From: an uncultured Bacteroidales bacterium
GTDB taxonomy: Bacteria > Bacteroidota > Bacteroidia > Bacteroidales > P3
Assembly: GCA_910586395.1 (NCBI GenBank)
Contig: CAJUFX010000001.1
Location: 8,416 to 72,415 of the forward strand
Reading direction: 5' to 3'
DNA: 64,000 nt
Position 1 is the first letter of the stretch. Each line of letters opens with the position of its first letter. Position numbers and translations under genes: made by a program. Shown in pieces: positions 27,199-34,966 of this stretch. The notes beneath the pieces are model-generated. The model made no database searches and had not been told where the DNA came from. It saw nothing but the letters and a program-made list of their open reading frames with translations.

Positions 27199-28074
27199 TT
27201 ATACGGCGACCTGAAAATCGCGCAACACGTCGTTCAGCGTCGTCTTTTTGTCGGTCGAAGCCTTGCGCTTGCCGATAATCAGGGCGCAGGCCACGCCGTA
27301 TTCGCCGGCCGGAAACCGTTTGGTCACCGTACCCGGTATGACGACCGAACGCGCCGGCACGCGGCCACGGTATTCCACGGGTTCCGCCCCGCTCACGTCG
27401 ATGATCTTCGTCGATTGCGTCAGGCAGACGTTGGCGCCTATGACGGCCTCCGCCTCCACATGCACGCCCTCCACGATGATGGCGCGCGAGCCGATGAAGC
27501 AGTCGTCCTCCACAATGACGGGGCTGGCCATGACCGGTTCCAACACGCCGCCGATGCCGACGCCGCCGCTCAAATGCACCCGCTTGCCGATTTGCGCGCA
27601 CGACCCCACGGTGGCCCAAGTATCGACGAGCGTTCCGCTATCGACATACGCGCCTATATTGACATACGACGGCATCATGACCACGCCCGACGCCAAATAG
27701 GCCCCGTAACGCGCGATGCCGTGCGGTACCACGCGCACGCCCTGCGCCGCAAAGTGCTCTTTGAGCGGAATTTTATCGTAAAATTCCATGGGCGGCACCT
27801 CCATCGTCTGCATCTCCCGAATGCGGAAATACAGCAAAACGGCTTTCTTGGCCCATTCGTTGACCCGCCACCCGTGCCCGGTGCCGCCCATGGCGGCGTC
27901 CGCCACGACAGCCGCTCCGGCCTCTGATCCGGAAGCCGCCACCGGCTCGGCCACGCGCAGGCGGCCGGCGTCCAAAGCGGCCACCGCCTCCTCCACCGCT
28001 TCGCGGTACAATGCCTGTCCGCAAAGCGTCGGGTCGGCGAAGGCCGCCTCTATCTTATGCTTCAAATCTTCCAT
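27199..28074 (-). CDS. dapD: Tetrahydrodipicolinate N-succinyltransferase
   Basis: Transfers succinyl from succinyl-CoA to tetrahydrodipicolinate in the succinylase branch of lysine/meso-diaminopimelate synthesis. The 291 residues have an N-terminal helical domain (with a small Ala/Gly-rich insertion near 45-70) and a left-handed beta-helix of hexapeptide repeats from about 115 to 250. Conserved DapD motifs include VVPHGIARYGAYLASGVV and VDTWATVGSCAQIG. It is between tpx and the thioredoxin gene on the minus strand. Confidence 0.94.
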   Translation of the reverse strand: MEDLKHKIEAAFADPTLCGQALYREAVEEAVAALDAGRLRVAEPVAASGSEAGAAVVADAAMGGTGHGWRVNEWAKKAVLLYFRIREMQTMEVPPMEFYDKIPLKEHFAAQGVRVVPHGIARYGAYLASGVVMMPSYVNIGAYVDSGTLVDTWATVGSCAQIGKRVHLSGGVGIGGVLEPVMASPVIVEDDCFIGSRAIIVEGVHVEAEAVIGANVCLTQSTKIIDVSGAEPVEYRGRVPARSVVIPGTVTKRFPAGEYGVACALIIGKRKASTDKKTTLNDVLRDFQVAV

Positions 28075-28152
28075 AAGTTCCCTAAATGCCGTGTGCCCGC
28101 ACCGCCGGCGGACCTACCGTCCGCCCGGCGGCACGACACACGGCCCCGCGAT

Positions 28153-28665
28153 TTACAAAACCGCCTTGACAGCCGCCAGCGCCGCGTCGAAATCGGGCAG
28201 GTCGGTATTTTCCTTCACATATTCCACGTAAACGACCTTGTCGTCGCGGTCGATGACGATGATGCCGCGGTTCAACAGACGCAGTTCCTTAATCAGGAAA
28301 CCGTATTTCAAACCGAATTCCGTCGCCATGTGGTCGGACAACGTCTTGACCTTATCGATACCCTCCGCGCCACAGAAACGGCCGAGCGCGAACGGCAGGT
28401 CGCAGGAAATCGTCAGGATGGCCACACCGTCCAATTCAGCCGCTTCCTGGTTGAAACGCCGCGTCTGCATCGCGCAAACGCCGGTATCGATGGACGGGAT
28501 TGTGGAAATAACCTTGACCTGACCTTTGAAATCGCTCAATTTGACCGGCTGTAAAGCCGCGTCAAGCACCGTAAACTCAGGAGCCGTAGCCCCCACCTTC
28601 AATTCGGGTCCGCATAACGTAAGCGCATTGCCCTGCATGCTGACCACGCCTTTTCTTTCTTCCAT
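28153..28665 (-). CDS. tpx: Thiol peroxidase (atypical 2-Cys peroxiredoxin)
   Basis: Reduces hydroperoxides using thioredoxin. The 170 residues carry peroxidatic Cys64 in SIDTGVCAMQT and resolving Cys98 in ALGRFCGAEG, the hallmark spacing of Tpx. The closely placed thioredoxin gene in the same unit is a plausible functional neighbour, although that thioredoxin appears exported while Tpx has no signal peptide. Confidence 0.95.
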   Translation of the reverse strand: MEERKGVVSMQGNALTLCGPELKVGATAPEFTVLDAALQPVKLSDFKGQVKVISTIPSIDTGVCAMQTRRFNQEAAELDGVAILTISCDLPFALGRFCGAEGIDKVKTLSDHMATEFGLKYGFLIKELRLLNRGIIVIDRDDKVVYVEYVKENTDLPDFDAALAAVKAVL

Positions 28666-28803
28666 GTTCTTTAATTTTTAACGATTAAACCATCCGTTTT
28701 CCGGTTCGGTTACGGTTTCATGGCCGCGCCGCCGGTTTTCAACCGCCCTCCGGACGCATTTCAACCGCACGCCAACCGGTGTTTCCGCAACCTTAACCGC
28801 ATG

Positions 28804-28833
28804 CGAAGATACGGTTTTGCGGGCATTCATGCA
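28804..28833 (-). promoter_or_regulatory. Weak promoter candidate for tpx
   Basis: The minus strand reads TATCTTCG (plus 28804-28811, one mismatch to TAnnTTTG) with TTTG (plus CAAA 28830-28833) 18 bp upstream. It lies partly in the 3' end of the WbqC-like gene. Confidence 0.35.
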
Positions 28834-29567
28834 AACAACGTCCCCGCCTGCGGCCCGTAGTTGAACAGCAGGTCGCAACTGCTGAGCCGCGCGGGGCAGT
28901 CCACCGTCTGCATAAAGGTATTCTGATACGTTTCGGGCGTGACCGAGGGCGTGAACCGTTGCCATAGTTGCGGGGTCTTGTCCGAAAAAGCGAGGGGGGC
29001 CATCGCCTCCGCATGCACCAAAGCCGTTGGATTGGCCTCCGCATGACCGGCCGCCGACGCCCGCAGGTTTGAAAGTTCCCGCCGGCTCACCGCCTCCACG
29101 GTCCAGTTCAGGCCGAACGCCTTGACGAAAAAGCCGATCAACCGCCAATTCAAATCCCACAGCCGTTCGGGGCGCGTCTGCACCAGAATCGCTTCCAATT
29201 CATCCCGATAATACAGGAAATAAGGCGAATTGTTGTAGGCCGTGCACAGACTGCGCCAATGGTCGCGCTGCCAATTTTTGGCATAATCGATTCGCACGTC
29301 CTCCACCGGCGTGTACGGCCCGCGCGGACACGAGACCGGCACCGAAAGCCGCTGTTCGCCCTGCGCGGTCAGAATCACGGCGCGGTTGCGGTACGTCTGC
29401 TTATGGTAATACTCGTCCTTGCAAAGCCGCAAGACCCGCCGCGGCGGATCGTTCCCTACCGACGAAACCGCGGCCGCCAGCCGGTTGGCCGACGGCACCA
29501 CGACCATCCGGTTGGCCGCGACCCAAAACGCCCCCGGCGGCATATAGGCCGTCGCCAACACGCCCAT
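28827..29567 (-). CDS. WbqC-like family protein
   Basis: About 246 residues from the ATG at 29567; two ATGs 16 and 21 bp earlier lie too close to the promoter and add non-conserved residues. The WbqC pattern is clear: LATAYMPP at the start, YYHKQTYRNRAVILTAQGEQRLSVPV in the middle, then QRDHWRSLCTAYNNSPYFLYY. WbqC-like genes often occur near O-antigen or signal peptidase genes in Bacteroidota, but their reaction is not firmly known. It is a single minus-strand gene, divergent from pyrB. Confidence 0.85.
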   Translation of the reverse strand: MGVLATAYMPPGAFWVAANRMVVVPSANRLAAAVSSVGNDPPRRVLRLCKDEYYHKQTYRNRAVILTAQGEQRLSVPVSCPRGPYTPVEDVRIDYAKNWQRDHWRSLCTAYNNSPYFLYYRDELEAILVQTRPERLWDLNWRLIGFFVKAFGLNWTVEAVSRRELSNLRASAAGHAEANPTALVHAEAMAPLAFSDKTPQLWQRFTPSVTPETYQNTFMQTVDCPARLSSCDLLFNYGPQAGTLFA

Positions 29568-29593
29568 GGCTCCCTGTTCATTCATCATGGCCG

Positions 29594-29624
29594 CAAAACT
29601 ACCTAAAATTCCCTACCTATACAA
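29594..29624 (-). promoter_or_regulatory. Promoter of the WbqC-like gene
   Basis: On the minus strand TAGTTTTG (plus 29594-29601) is preceded by TTG (plus CAA 29622-29624) at 20 bp. Transcription should begin near 29590, so the upstream ATGs would be at or beside the 5' end, supporting the start at 29567. Confidence 0.7.
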
Positions 29625-29753
29625 CTGCCGTTGTTACGATAGAAATGGGGGCGGCGCATACGGCTGAACCGATACGGGCGTACGTCCGGACCGAGACAGA
29701 GGTGCCCCAAAGCGATGCCCTGCCCTTATGTTAATAACTTCGCGACAAAAGCC

Positions 29754-29784
29754 TTGTTTATTTGCAGGCCGGGCGCTAACTTTG
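29754..29784 (+). promoter_or_regulatory. Promoter of the pyrBI leader
   Basis: TTG at 29754-29756, a 20-bp spacer and TAACTTTG at 29777-29784. The predicted start is near 29788-29791, about 290 bp before pyrB. No other TAnnTTTG match lies between here and pyrB, so this is the only visible promoter and its transcript must cross the terminator at 29892-29927. Confidence 0.75.
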
Positions 29785-29793
29785 CATCCTGAT

Positions 29794-30084
29794 ATGAGTA
29801 AGTGCGGTTTATATCAGACAGGCTTATCCCGGATTCATCCGGTCGGCGCCCAGTTGGCGATTCAAATTTCCAATTTTTCAGATATTTTTTCAAAAAGGCG
29901 GTTCTTTTTCGGAGCCGCCTTTTTTTTGGCCGCGCTCAAAACGGGCGGCCGCCCCGGCCTAACGGCCTCCGCCACGCCGATGCCGACTCATGCCATCCCT
30001 TTCCGGACGGGTTACGGTTCATGCCGTTCCTTAAATACCGGCTTTCCCTTCCACTTGTTTAACCTTAAATACCTATATCTATGA
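29794..30084 (+). CDS. Possible pyr leader reading frame, overlapping pyrB start
   Basis: An ATG only a few bases from the predicted transcript start opens a 96-codon frame, MSKCGLYQTG onward. It reads straight through the U-rich tract and the terminator hairpin (codons about 34-45, KRRFFFGAAFFL). It ends with a TGA that overlaps the pyrB ATG (ATGA). This is the geometry of the Escherichia coli pyrBI leader peptide, though longer. The residues after about codon 50 do not look like a folded protein. An alternative leader could start with GTG at 29802 in another frame. That it is translated is inference. Confidence 0.45.
   Translation: MSKCGLYQTGLSRIHPVGAQLAIQISNFSDIFSKRRFFFGAAFFLAALKTGGRPGLTASATPMPTHAIPFRTGYGSCRSLNTGFPFHLFNLKYLYL
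29865..29927 (+). terminator. U-rich tract and intrinsic terminator in the pyrBI leader (attenuator)
   Basis: Positions 29865-29890 are strongly T-rich on the coding strand. A stem then forms from 29892 (AAAAAGGCGGTTC) to its partner ending in GAGCCGCC and a run of eight T by about 29927, with one G-U pair and a short loop. It sits between the only visible promoter and pyrB, so it must be read through for expression. The likely model is pyrimidine-dependent attenuation. Confidence 0.75.
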
Positions 30085-30998
30085 GTTTAAAAAACAGAAA
30101 CCTGATTTCCATCAACGACTTCAGCAAAGAGGAGCACCTGCACGTTCTGGACGTCGCCGCCGAATTCGAAGCCAATCCCCGCCAGCCGATTTTGACCGAC
30201 CGGGTCGTCGCCACGCTGTTCTTCGAGCCGTCCACACGAACGCGCCTCAGTTTTGAAAGCGCCGCCAACCAATTGGGCGCCCGCATCATCGGTTTCTCCG
30301 ACGCCTCCAACTCCAGCGTTCAGAAAGGCGAGACCTTACACGATACGATTACGATGGTAAGCAGCTATGCCGACCTGATTGTCATGCGTCACCCGCGCGA
30401 GGGTAGCTCGCGTTACGCCTCCGAAGTAGCCAAGGTGCCCGTCATCAATGCCGGCGACGGCGCGAACCAGCACCCGACGCAGTGCCTGCTCGACCTCTAT
30501 TCCATCCGCAAGACGCAGGGCCGTTTGGACAACTTGAACGTGGCTTTCGTGGGTGACCTCAAATACGGCCGTACGGTACACTCGCTCACGCACGCCCTCT
30601 GCCAGTTCAACACGACCTTCCACCTGGTTTCGCCCGAGGCGCTCAAACTGCCGAGCGCGGTCAAACAGGACATCAAAGACCACAATCTGAAATACTATCA
30701 GTACACCGACCTGCAGGAAGTGCTGTCGAAAGTCGATATCGTCTATATGACGCGCGTGCAACGCGAACGCTTCGCCGATCCGATGGAATACGAAAAGGTC
30801 AAGAACGCCTGCATCCTGACCGGCTCGATGCTGCACGACTGCAAGGAGAACATGAAGATCCTGCACCCGTTGCCCCGCGTAAACGAAATCACGACCGATG
30901 TGGATAAGACGCCCTATGCCTACTACTTCCAACAGGCGCAGAACGGCGTTTATGTCCGTCAGGCGTTGATCGCGCTGATTTTGGGCGCCAAAGCCTAA
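30081..30998 (+). CDS. pyrB: Aspartate carbamoyltransferase, catalytic subunit
   Basis: Condenses carbamoyl phosphate with aspartate, the first committed pyrimidine step. The 305 residues contain the carbamoyl-phosphate loop STRTR at 51-55, a later HPTQ motif, YMTRVQRERF and the PLPR motif near the C-terminus. Length and motifs match the class B (catalytic plus regulatory) enzyme, supported by pyrI 64 bp downstream. The start codon overlaps the stop of a long leader frame. Confidence 0.98.
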   Translation: MSLKNRNLISINDFSKEEHLHVLDVAAEFEANPRQPILTDRVVATLFFEPSTRTRLSFESAANQLGARIIGFSDASNSSVQKGETLHDTITMVSSYADLIVMRHPREGSSRYASEVAKVPVINAGDGANQHPTQCLLDLYSIRKTQGRLDNLNVAFVGDLKYGRTVHSLTHALCQFNTTFHLVSPEALKLPSAVKQDIKDHNLKYYQYTDLQEVLSKVDIVYMTRVQRERFADPMEYEKVKNACILTGSMLHDCKENMKILHPLPRVNEITTDVDKTPYAYYFQQAQNGVYVRQALIALILGAKA

Positions 30999-31062
30999 AA
31001 CCGGACGCACGGAAAAAGGATCACACGCAAAATAAATTTGTAACCATTAAAATTTCAACATA

Positions 31063-31518
31063 ATGAGCAAGAAAGAATTATTGGTGTCCGCTTTGGAAAA
31101 CGGAACCGTCATCGACCATATATCGGTAGGACAAGTGATGCGCGTGCTGCACATTTTGGGCTTGGACGACTGCGACAGCATGATTTACTTAGGCGCCAAC
31201 CTCTCCAGCCGGAAATACGGTAAAAAGGGTATCATCAAGGTGGCCGACAAGTTCTTCAAAGAGGATGAAATCAACAAAATCGCCCTGGTTTCGCCCAAAG
31301 CGACGTTCATCGAAGTACGCAACTACGAAGTGGTCAAGAAGATTCAGGTTTCGTTGCCGAAAGAAATCCACGGTTCGGTAAAATGTATGAACCCCAACTG
31401 CATCACGAACCACCAGCCCGTAGAGACGTTCTTCGACGTCATCGAGACCCCGGACATTAAACTCCACTGCCACTACTGCGAGAAGAACAGCCTGCCGGAA
31501 GTGATTGAGTTCATATAA
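31063..31518 (+). CDS. pyrI: Aspartate carbamoyltransferase, regulatory subunit
   Basis: Allosteric nucleotide-binding subunit that joins PyrB into the dodecameric enzyme and transmits CTP inhibition and ATP activation. The 151 residues comprise an N-terminal allosteric domain (about 1-100) and a C-terminal zinc domain with Cys108, Cys113, Cys136 and Cys139 (Cx4C...Cx2C). It is co-transcribed with pyrB and closed by a terminator. Confidence 0.97.
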   Translation: MSKKELLVSALENGTVIDHISVGQVMRVLHILGLDDCDSMIYLGANLSSRKYGKKGIIKVADKFFKEDEINKIALVSPKATFIEVRNYEVVKKIQVSLPKEIHGSVKCMNPNCITNHQPVETFFDVIETPDIKLHCHYCEKNSLPEVIEFI

Positions 31519-31602
31519 GGCCGGTACGCCTAAACGGAACAAACCTGTCGCCGCGGTCAGGAAGCAAGTTGCTTGAACGCGGTGATGGGGGTGTCAAAAC
31601 AG

Positions 31603-31636
31603 AAATTCCCTGCCGGAGCTTCCGACAGGGAATTTT
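31603..31636. terminator. Bidirectional terminator between pyrI and rnc
   Basis: aaattccctg-c-cgg pairs with ccg-a-cagggaattt and ends in a T-run on the plus strand and an A-run (T-run on minus) on the other side. It can serve both converging genes. Confidence 0.8.
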
Positions 31637-31657
31637 CATAAGCCGTAACGGCGGCTA

Positions 31658-33136
31658 TCAGAGTTCGGGTGCCGAGACAGCGGTTTCTCCCGCTTCGGCT
31701 TCGGGTGCCGGTTCAAGGCTTCCCGCCGCCGTAGGTTCGGCATCCACAGCCGAAACAGAATCAAAATTTTCCGCCGCCGTAGGTTCGGCATCCACAGCCG
31801 AAACAGAATCAAAATTTTCCGCCGCCGTAGGTTCGAACGGCTCAACCGCCATCGGCTCAGCAGGCGTTTCTCCGTAAACGGCCTGCGGTTCTGACGCCTC
31901 GACAACGACCTGAGTTGTTTTCTCTTCGTAAACGGCCTGCGGGGCTGACGCCTCGACAACGACCTGGGTTGTTTCCTCTCCGCAAACGGCCTGCGGTTCT
32001 GACGCCTCGACAACGACCGCTGTCGTTTCCACTCCGTAAACGGCCTGCGCTCCTGACGCCTCGACAACGACCGCTGTCGTTTCCTCTCCGTAAACGGCCT
32101 GCGGTTCTGACGCCTCGACAACGACCTGGGTTGTTTCCTCTCCGTAAACGGCCTGCGGTTCGGCGGCGACCGCGCCGTTTTCAGCAACGTCCGCCAACGC
32201 GACATCGTCGGCGACCATCCCGGCCTCCCCCCCCCTTTCGGCTTCCGCCTCAGCCAAGGCCTGCATGGCGACGGCGGCCGCTACGGCCGCGGCCTCCTCG
32301 GCCTTTTTCCGCTGCAGTTGCTTCTGTCGTTCCTGACGTGCCTGACGTTCTGCCTTGGCCCGTTGTTTCTCGGCTTCCATATCGTCGGCCAAATGCGCGT
32401 GTTTGGACGCATGCGCCTCCAACCAAGGCTCCACAAACTTCTTGTAAGCATGCTCGGCCGCCAACTGCTCGGCCGACTTGACCGAATGTTCCAACACCGA
32501 CGCCCACACTTCGCCATCCACCCGCACTTCAACCCGATACAAGCGCTTAGAACCCTGACGGACGGACGAATCCACACGGAAATCCGCTTTCTTACGTTCT
32601 TTCTGACACCAGTCGATAAGTTTGCTCTTATAGTTCCAATCCTTGCGCTCGAGTTCATCCACATCCATGTGCATGCCCACAATCCGCTTAAGGATGATTT
32701 TTTGCGTAAACTTAAAGCCCTTATCTAAAAAAATCGCCCCGATCAAGGCTTCCAAGGCATCCCCGTCCACCGACTTGAAACCGCCGCTGCCGTGCTGATC
32801 CAACTGAATCATTTTATGCAGCCCCATGTGCAGGCCGACCTTGTTGAGGCTGACGCGGCTCACGATTTTGGAACGCATCTCCGTCAGAAACCCCTCGTCT
32901 TGCGTCGGATACTTTTTAAACAGATAATCGGCAATAACGGCACTCAAAACGGCGTCCCCCAAATACTCAAGCCGTTCGTTGTTGCGCCGGACCCCGTTCA
33001 GAACCTTGGACGCCGATCGATGCCGGAACGCCAGCCGGTATAAAAAAATATTCCCGGGCCGAAACCCGAGAATACTTTTTATTGCTCTGCGCAAATCACG
33101 GTTTTTCGCCCTGTTTGCACGAAACAATTTCAACAT
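31658..33136 (-). CDS. rnc: Ribonuclease III with long C-terminal repeat tail
   Basis: Cleaves double-stranded RNA in rRNA, mRNA and regulatory RNA processing. Residues 1-160 are the catalytic domain, with NNERLEYLGDAVL at 52-64 and the second acidic motif DALEALIGAIF at 126-136. Residues 168-235 are the double-stranded RNA-binding domain. Usual bacterial RNase III ends near here. This one continues with a charged Ala/Glu/Arg/Gln helix (about 250-305), then about 5.5 copies of an 18-residue unit EPQAVYGEETTQVVVEAS (326-423) and 2.5 copies of a 16-residue unit EPTAAENFDSVSAVDA (435-472), 492 residues in all. It is the third gene of acpP-fabF-rnc, 6 bp after fabF. Confidence 0.93.
   Translation of the reverse strand: MLKLFRANRAKNRDLRRAIKSILGFRPGNIFLYRLAFRHRSASKVLNGVRRNNERLEYLGDAVLSAVIADYLFKKYPTQDEGFLTEMRSKIVSRVSLNKVGLHMGLHKMIQLDQHGSGGFKSVDGDALEALIGAIFLDKGFKFTQKIILKRIVGMHMDVDELERKDWNYKSKLIDWCQKERKKADFRVDSSVRQGSKRLYRVEVRVDGEVWASVLEHSVKSAEQLAAEHAYKKFVEPWLEAHASKHAHLADDMEAEKQRAKAERQARQERQKQLQRKKAEEAAAVAAAVAMQALAEAEAERGGEAGMVADDVALADVAENGAVAAEPQAVYGEETTQVVVEASEPQAVYGEETTAVVVEASGAQAVYGVETTAVVVEASEPQAVCGEETTQVVVEASAPQAVYEEKTTQVVVEASEPQAVYGETPAEPMAVEPFEPTAAENFDSVSAVDAEPTAAENFDSVSAVDAEPTAAGSLEPAPEAEAGETAVSAPEL
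31721..31834 (-). repeat. 48-bp coding tandem repeat in rnc
   Basis: Two full and one partial copies of a 48-bp unit encoding EPTAAENFDSVSAVDA. The full copies look identical at DNA level, so this is a recent duplication. Confidence 0.85.
31868..32161 (-). repeat. 54-bp coding tandem repeat in rnc
   Basis: About 5.5 copies of a 54-bp unit encoding an 18-residue acidic repeat. Copies differ at a few codons (Q/A in ETTQVV or ETTAVV, one AVCGEE, one AVYEEK). The frame is kept throughout, so they are translated repeats rather than a CRISPR or intergenic array. Confidence 0.88.
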
Positions 33137-33142
33137 AAATTT

Positions 33143-34393
33143 CTATTCGTATTTTTTAAATACAATCGACACGTTGTGCCCGCCGAAACCGAACGTATTG
33201 CTCATGGCCACATTGACTTTGCGTGCCTGCGGCTTCCAAAACGTGAGGTTCAGACTCGAATCGATTTCCGGATCATCCGTGAAATGATTGATCGTAGGCG
33301 GTACGATGTCGTTCTTGACGGCCAAGGCCGTAGCGATGGCCTCAATCGCGCCGGCGGCACCCAAAAGATGGCCGGTGCAGGATTTCGTGGAATTGACATT
33401 GACCTTGGGCGCATGTTCGCCCAACAGTTTCTTGATGCCCAAAATCTCCGGCAAATCGCCGGCCGGCGTGGAAGTACCGTGGGTATTGATGTGATCCACC
33501 ATATCGGGTGTACAGCCGGCGTCTTCCAACGCCAGACACATGGCCCGGTGTACACACAGCCCTTCGGGATGCGGCGCCGTCATGTGATAGGCGTCCGCCG
33601 TCATGCCCGCACCGGATACTTCGGCATAGATTTTGGCCCCGCGCGCCTTGGCATGCTCCATCTCTTCGAGAATCAGCGCACCGGCGCCTTCACCCAATAC
33701 AAAACCGTCACGGTCCTTGTCGAAAGGACGGGAAGCCGTCTTGGGATCATCGTTACGGGTCGAGAGCGCATGCATCGAGTTGAAGCCGCCGACCCCCGCT
33801 TCCGTAATCGCCGCCTCCGAACCGCCGCACACAATGGCGTCGGCCTTGCCCAGCCGGATGTAGTTGAACGCATCGGCCAAAGCGTTGGCGGAAGAAGCGC
33901 AAGCGGATACCGTCGCGAAGTTCATGCCCCGGAAGCCGTGTCTTATACTGATATGACCCGCCGCGATATCGGCAATCATCTTCGGTATGAAAAACGGGCT
34001 GAAACGAGGCGTGCCGTCGCCGCCGGCATAATCCACGACTTCGTGGAACAAACTGATAAGACCGCCTATACCCGAAGCCCAGATAACGCCCACACGATCC
34101 TTGTCTATGCCTTCGGCATCCAGTCCGGCATCGGCAATCGCCTCATCGGAAGCGACCAAACCGTACTGTGTGAAATAATCGTACTTGCGCATTTCCTTCC
34201 GATCCATGAATTTACTCGGATCGAAATTCTTAAGCTCGCAGGCAAACTGCGTCTTATATTTGCTCGCGTCGAAACGGGTAATGGGAGCGGCTCCGCTCTC
34301 GCCTCTCAACAATGCGTCCCAATATTCCGGGGCCGTATTGCCGATCGGTGTCAGGGCTCCCACGCCCGTTATCACGACTCTCTTCAATTCCAT
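33143..34393 (-). CDS. fabF: 3-oxoacyl-ACP synthase II
   Basis: Elongating condensing enzyme of type II fatty acid synthesis. The 416 residues carry nucleophile Cys165 in VSACASSANA and the two catalytic histidines in NTHGTSTPAGD and KSCTGHLLGAAG. The C-terminal glycine-rich loop is NTFGFGGHN. It sits 21 bp after acpP, its carrier-protein partner, and 6 bp before rnc, the conserved bacterial order. Confidence 0.97.
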   Translation of the reverse strand: MELKRVVITGVGALTPIGNTAPEYWDALLRGESGAAPITRFDASKYKTQFACELKNFDPSKFMDRKEMRKYDYFTQYGLVASDEAIADAGLDAEGIDKDRVGVIWASGIGGLISLFHEVVDYAGGDGTPRFSPFFIPKMIADIAAGHISIRHGFRGMNFATVSACASSANALADAFNYIRLGKADAIVCGGSEAAITEAGVGGFNSMHALSTRNDDPKTASRPFDKDRDGFVLGEGAGALILEEMEHAKARGAKIYAEVSGAGMTADAYHMTAPHPEGLCVHRAMCLALEDAGCTPDMVDHINTHGTSTPAGDLPEILGIKKLLGEHAPKVNVNSTKSCTGHLLGAAGAIEAIATALAVKNDIVPPTINHFTDDPEIDSSLNLTFWKPQARKVNVAMSNTFGFGGHNVSIVFKKYE

Positions 34394-34414
34394 AAAAATC
34401 CTAAAGGAAAATGT

Positions 34415-34651
34415 TTACTTCTTGTTTTGTTCGATGTAAGCGATAGCATCCCCTACGGTCGCTATTTTTTCCGCCTGATCGTCCGGTATCGAGATGTTGA
34501 ATTTCTTTTCGAATTCCATGATCAGTTCTACCGTATCCAACGAATCAGCACCCAAGTCATTCGTGAAATTGGCTTCGGCCGTAACTTCTTTTTCATCTAC
34601 ACCCAGCTTATCAACAATGATAGCCTTTACGTCGTTTTCAATTTGAGACAT
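34415..34651 (-). CDS. acpP: Acyl carrier protein
   Basis: A 78-residue acidic helical protein that carries growing acyl chains on a phosphopantetheine arm. The attachment residue is Ser37 in DLGADSLDTVEL. It is the first gene of acpP-fabF-rnc. The ATG at 34651 gives the standard N-terminus. Confidence 0.98.
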   Translation of the reverse strand: MSQIENDVKAIIVDKLGVDEKEVTAEANFTNDLGADSLDTVELIMEFEKKFNISIPDDQAEKIATVGDAIAYIEQNKK

Positions 34652-34682
34652 AATGCAATTAGTTTTTGGTTAAACACGAGTG

Positions 34683-34714
34683 CAAAGTAAATACAATTTT
34701 TACAATTTTACCAA
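34683..34714 (-). promoter_or_regulatory. Possible promoter of acpP-fabF-rnc
   Basis: The minus strand reads TTACTTTG (plus 34683-34690), one base short of the ideal TAnnTTTG spacing, with TTG (plus CAA 34712-34714) 21 bp upstream. It lies in an A+T-rich block about 30 bp before acpP. The remainder of the 315-bp acpP-purN gap holds only this and the purN promoter. Confidence 0.4.
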
Positions 34715-34867
34715 CAAAATAAAGGCACTGCAAAAAACTAACAACACAAACAACTAAATATTAGCAATATATAAAGAAAACCGTTAAAAACTTTCCAGTC
34801 ATATCCCCGACGGCCGTCCCGCACCGCCACCAAGGCCGGCACGCGACGGAATAAAACCGTTTCCGGA

Positions 34868-34899
34868 TTTGCTACCGTCAGTTTCTTTTTTTAAATTTG
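34868..34899 (+). promoter_or_regulatory. Promoter of purN
   Basis: TTTG at 34868-34871, a 20-bp spacer and TAAATTTG at 34892-34899; both boxes are perfect matches to the Bacteroidota consensus. The start codon of purN follows 67 bp later. Confidence 0.8.
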
Positions 34900-34966
34900 T
34901 CAGTCTTTTGCCGCGAAAGGCAACGACACGCCCCCACCCGTTAAATCATAACCAATACCTTTGTAT

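Noticed and set aside
31721..32161. CRISPR array in the 31.7-32.2 kb repeats
   Set aside because: The 54-bp and 48-bp units are adjacent without unique spacers and keep one reading frame within RNase III.
33176..34690. 504-codon plus-strand frame opposite fabF and acpP
   Set aside because: Antisense shadow of two strongly conserved genes with intact catalytic residues.
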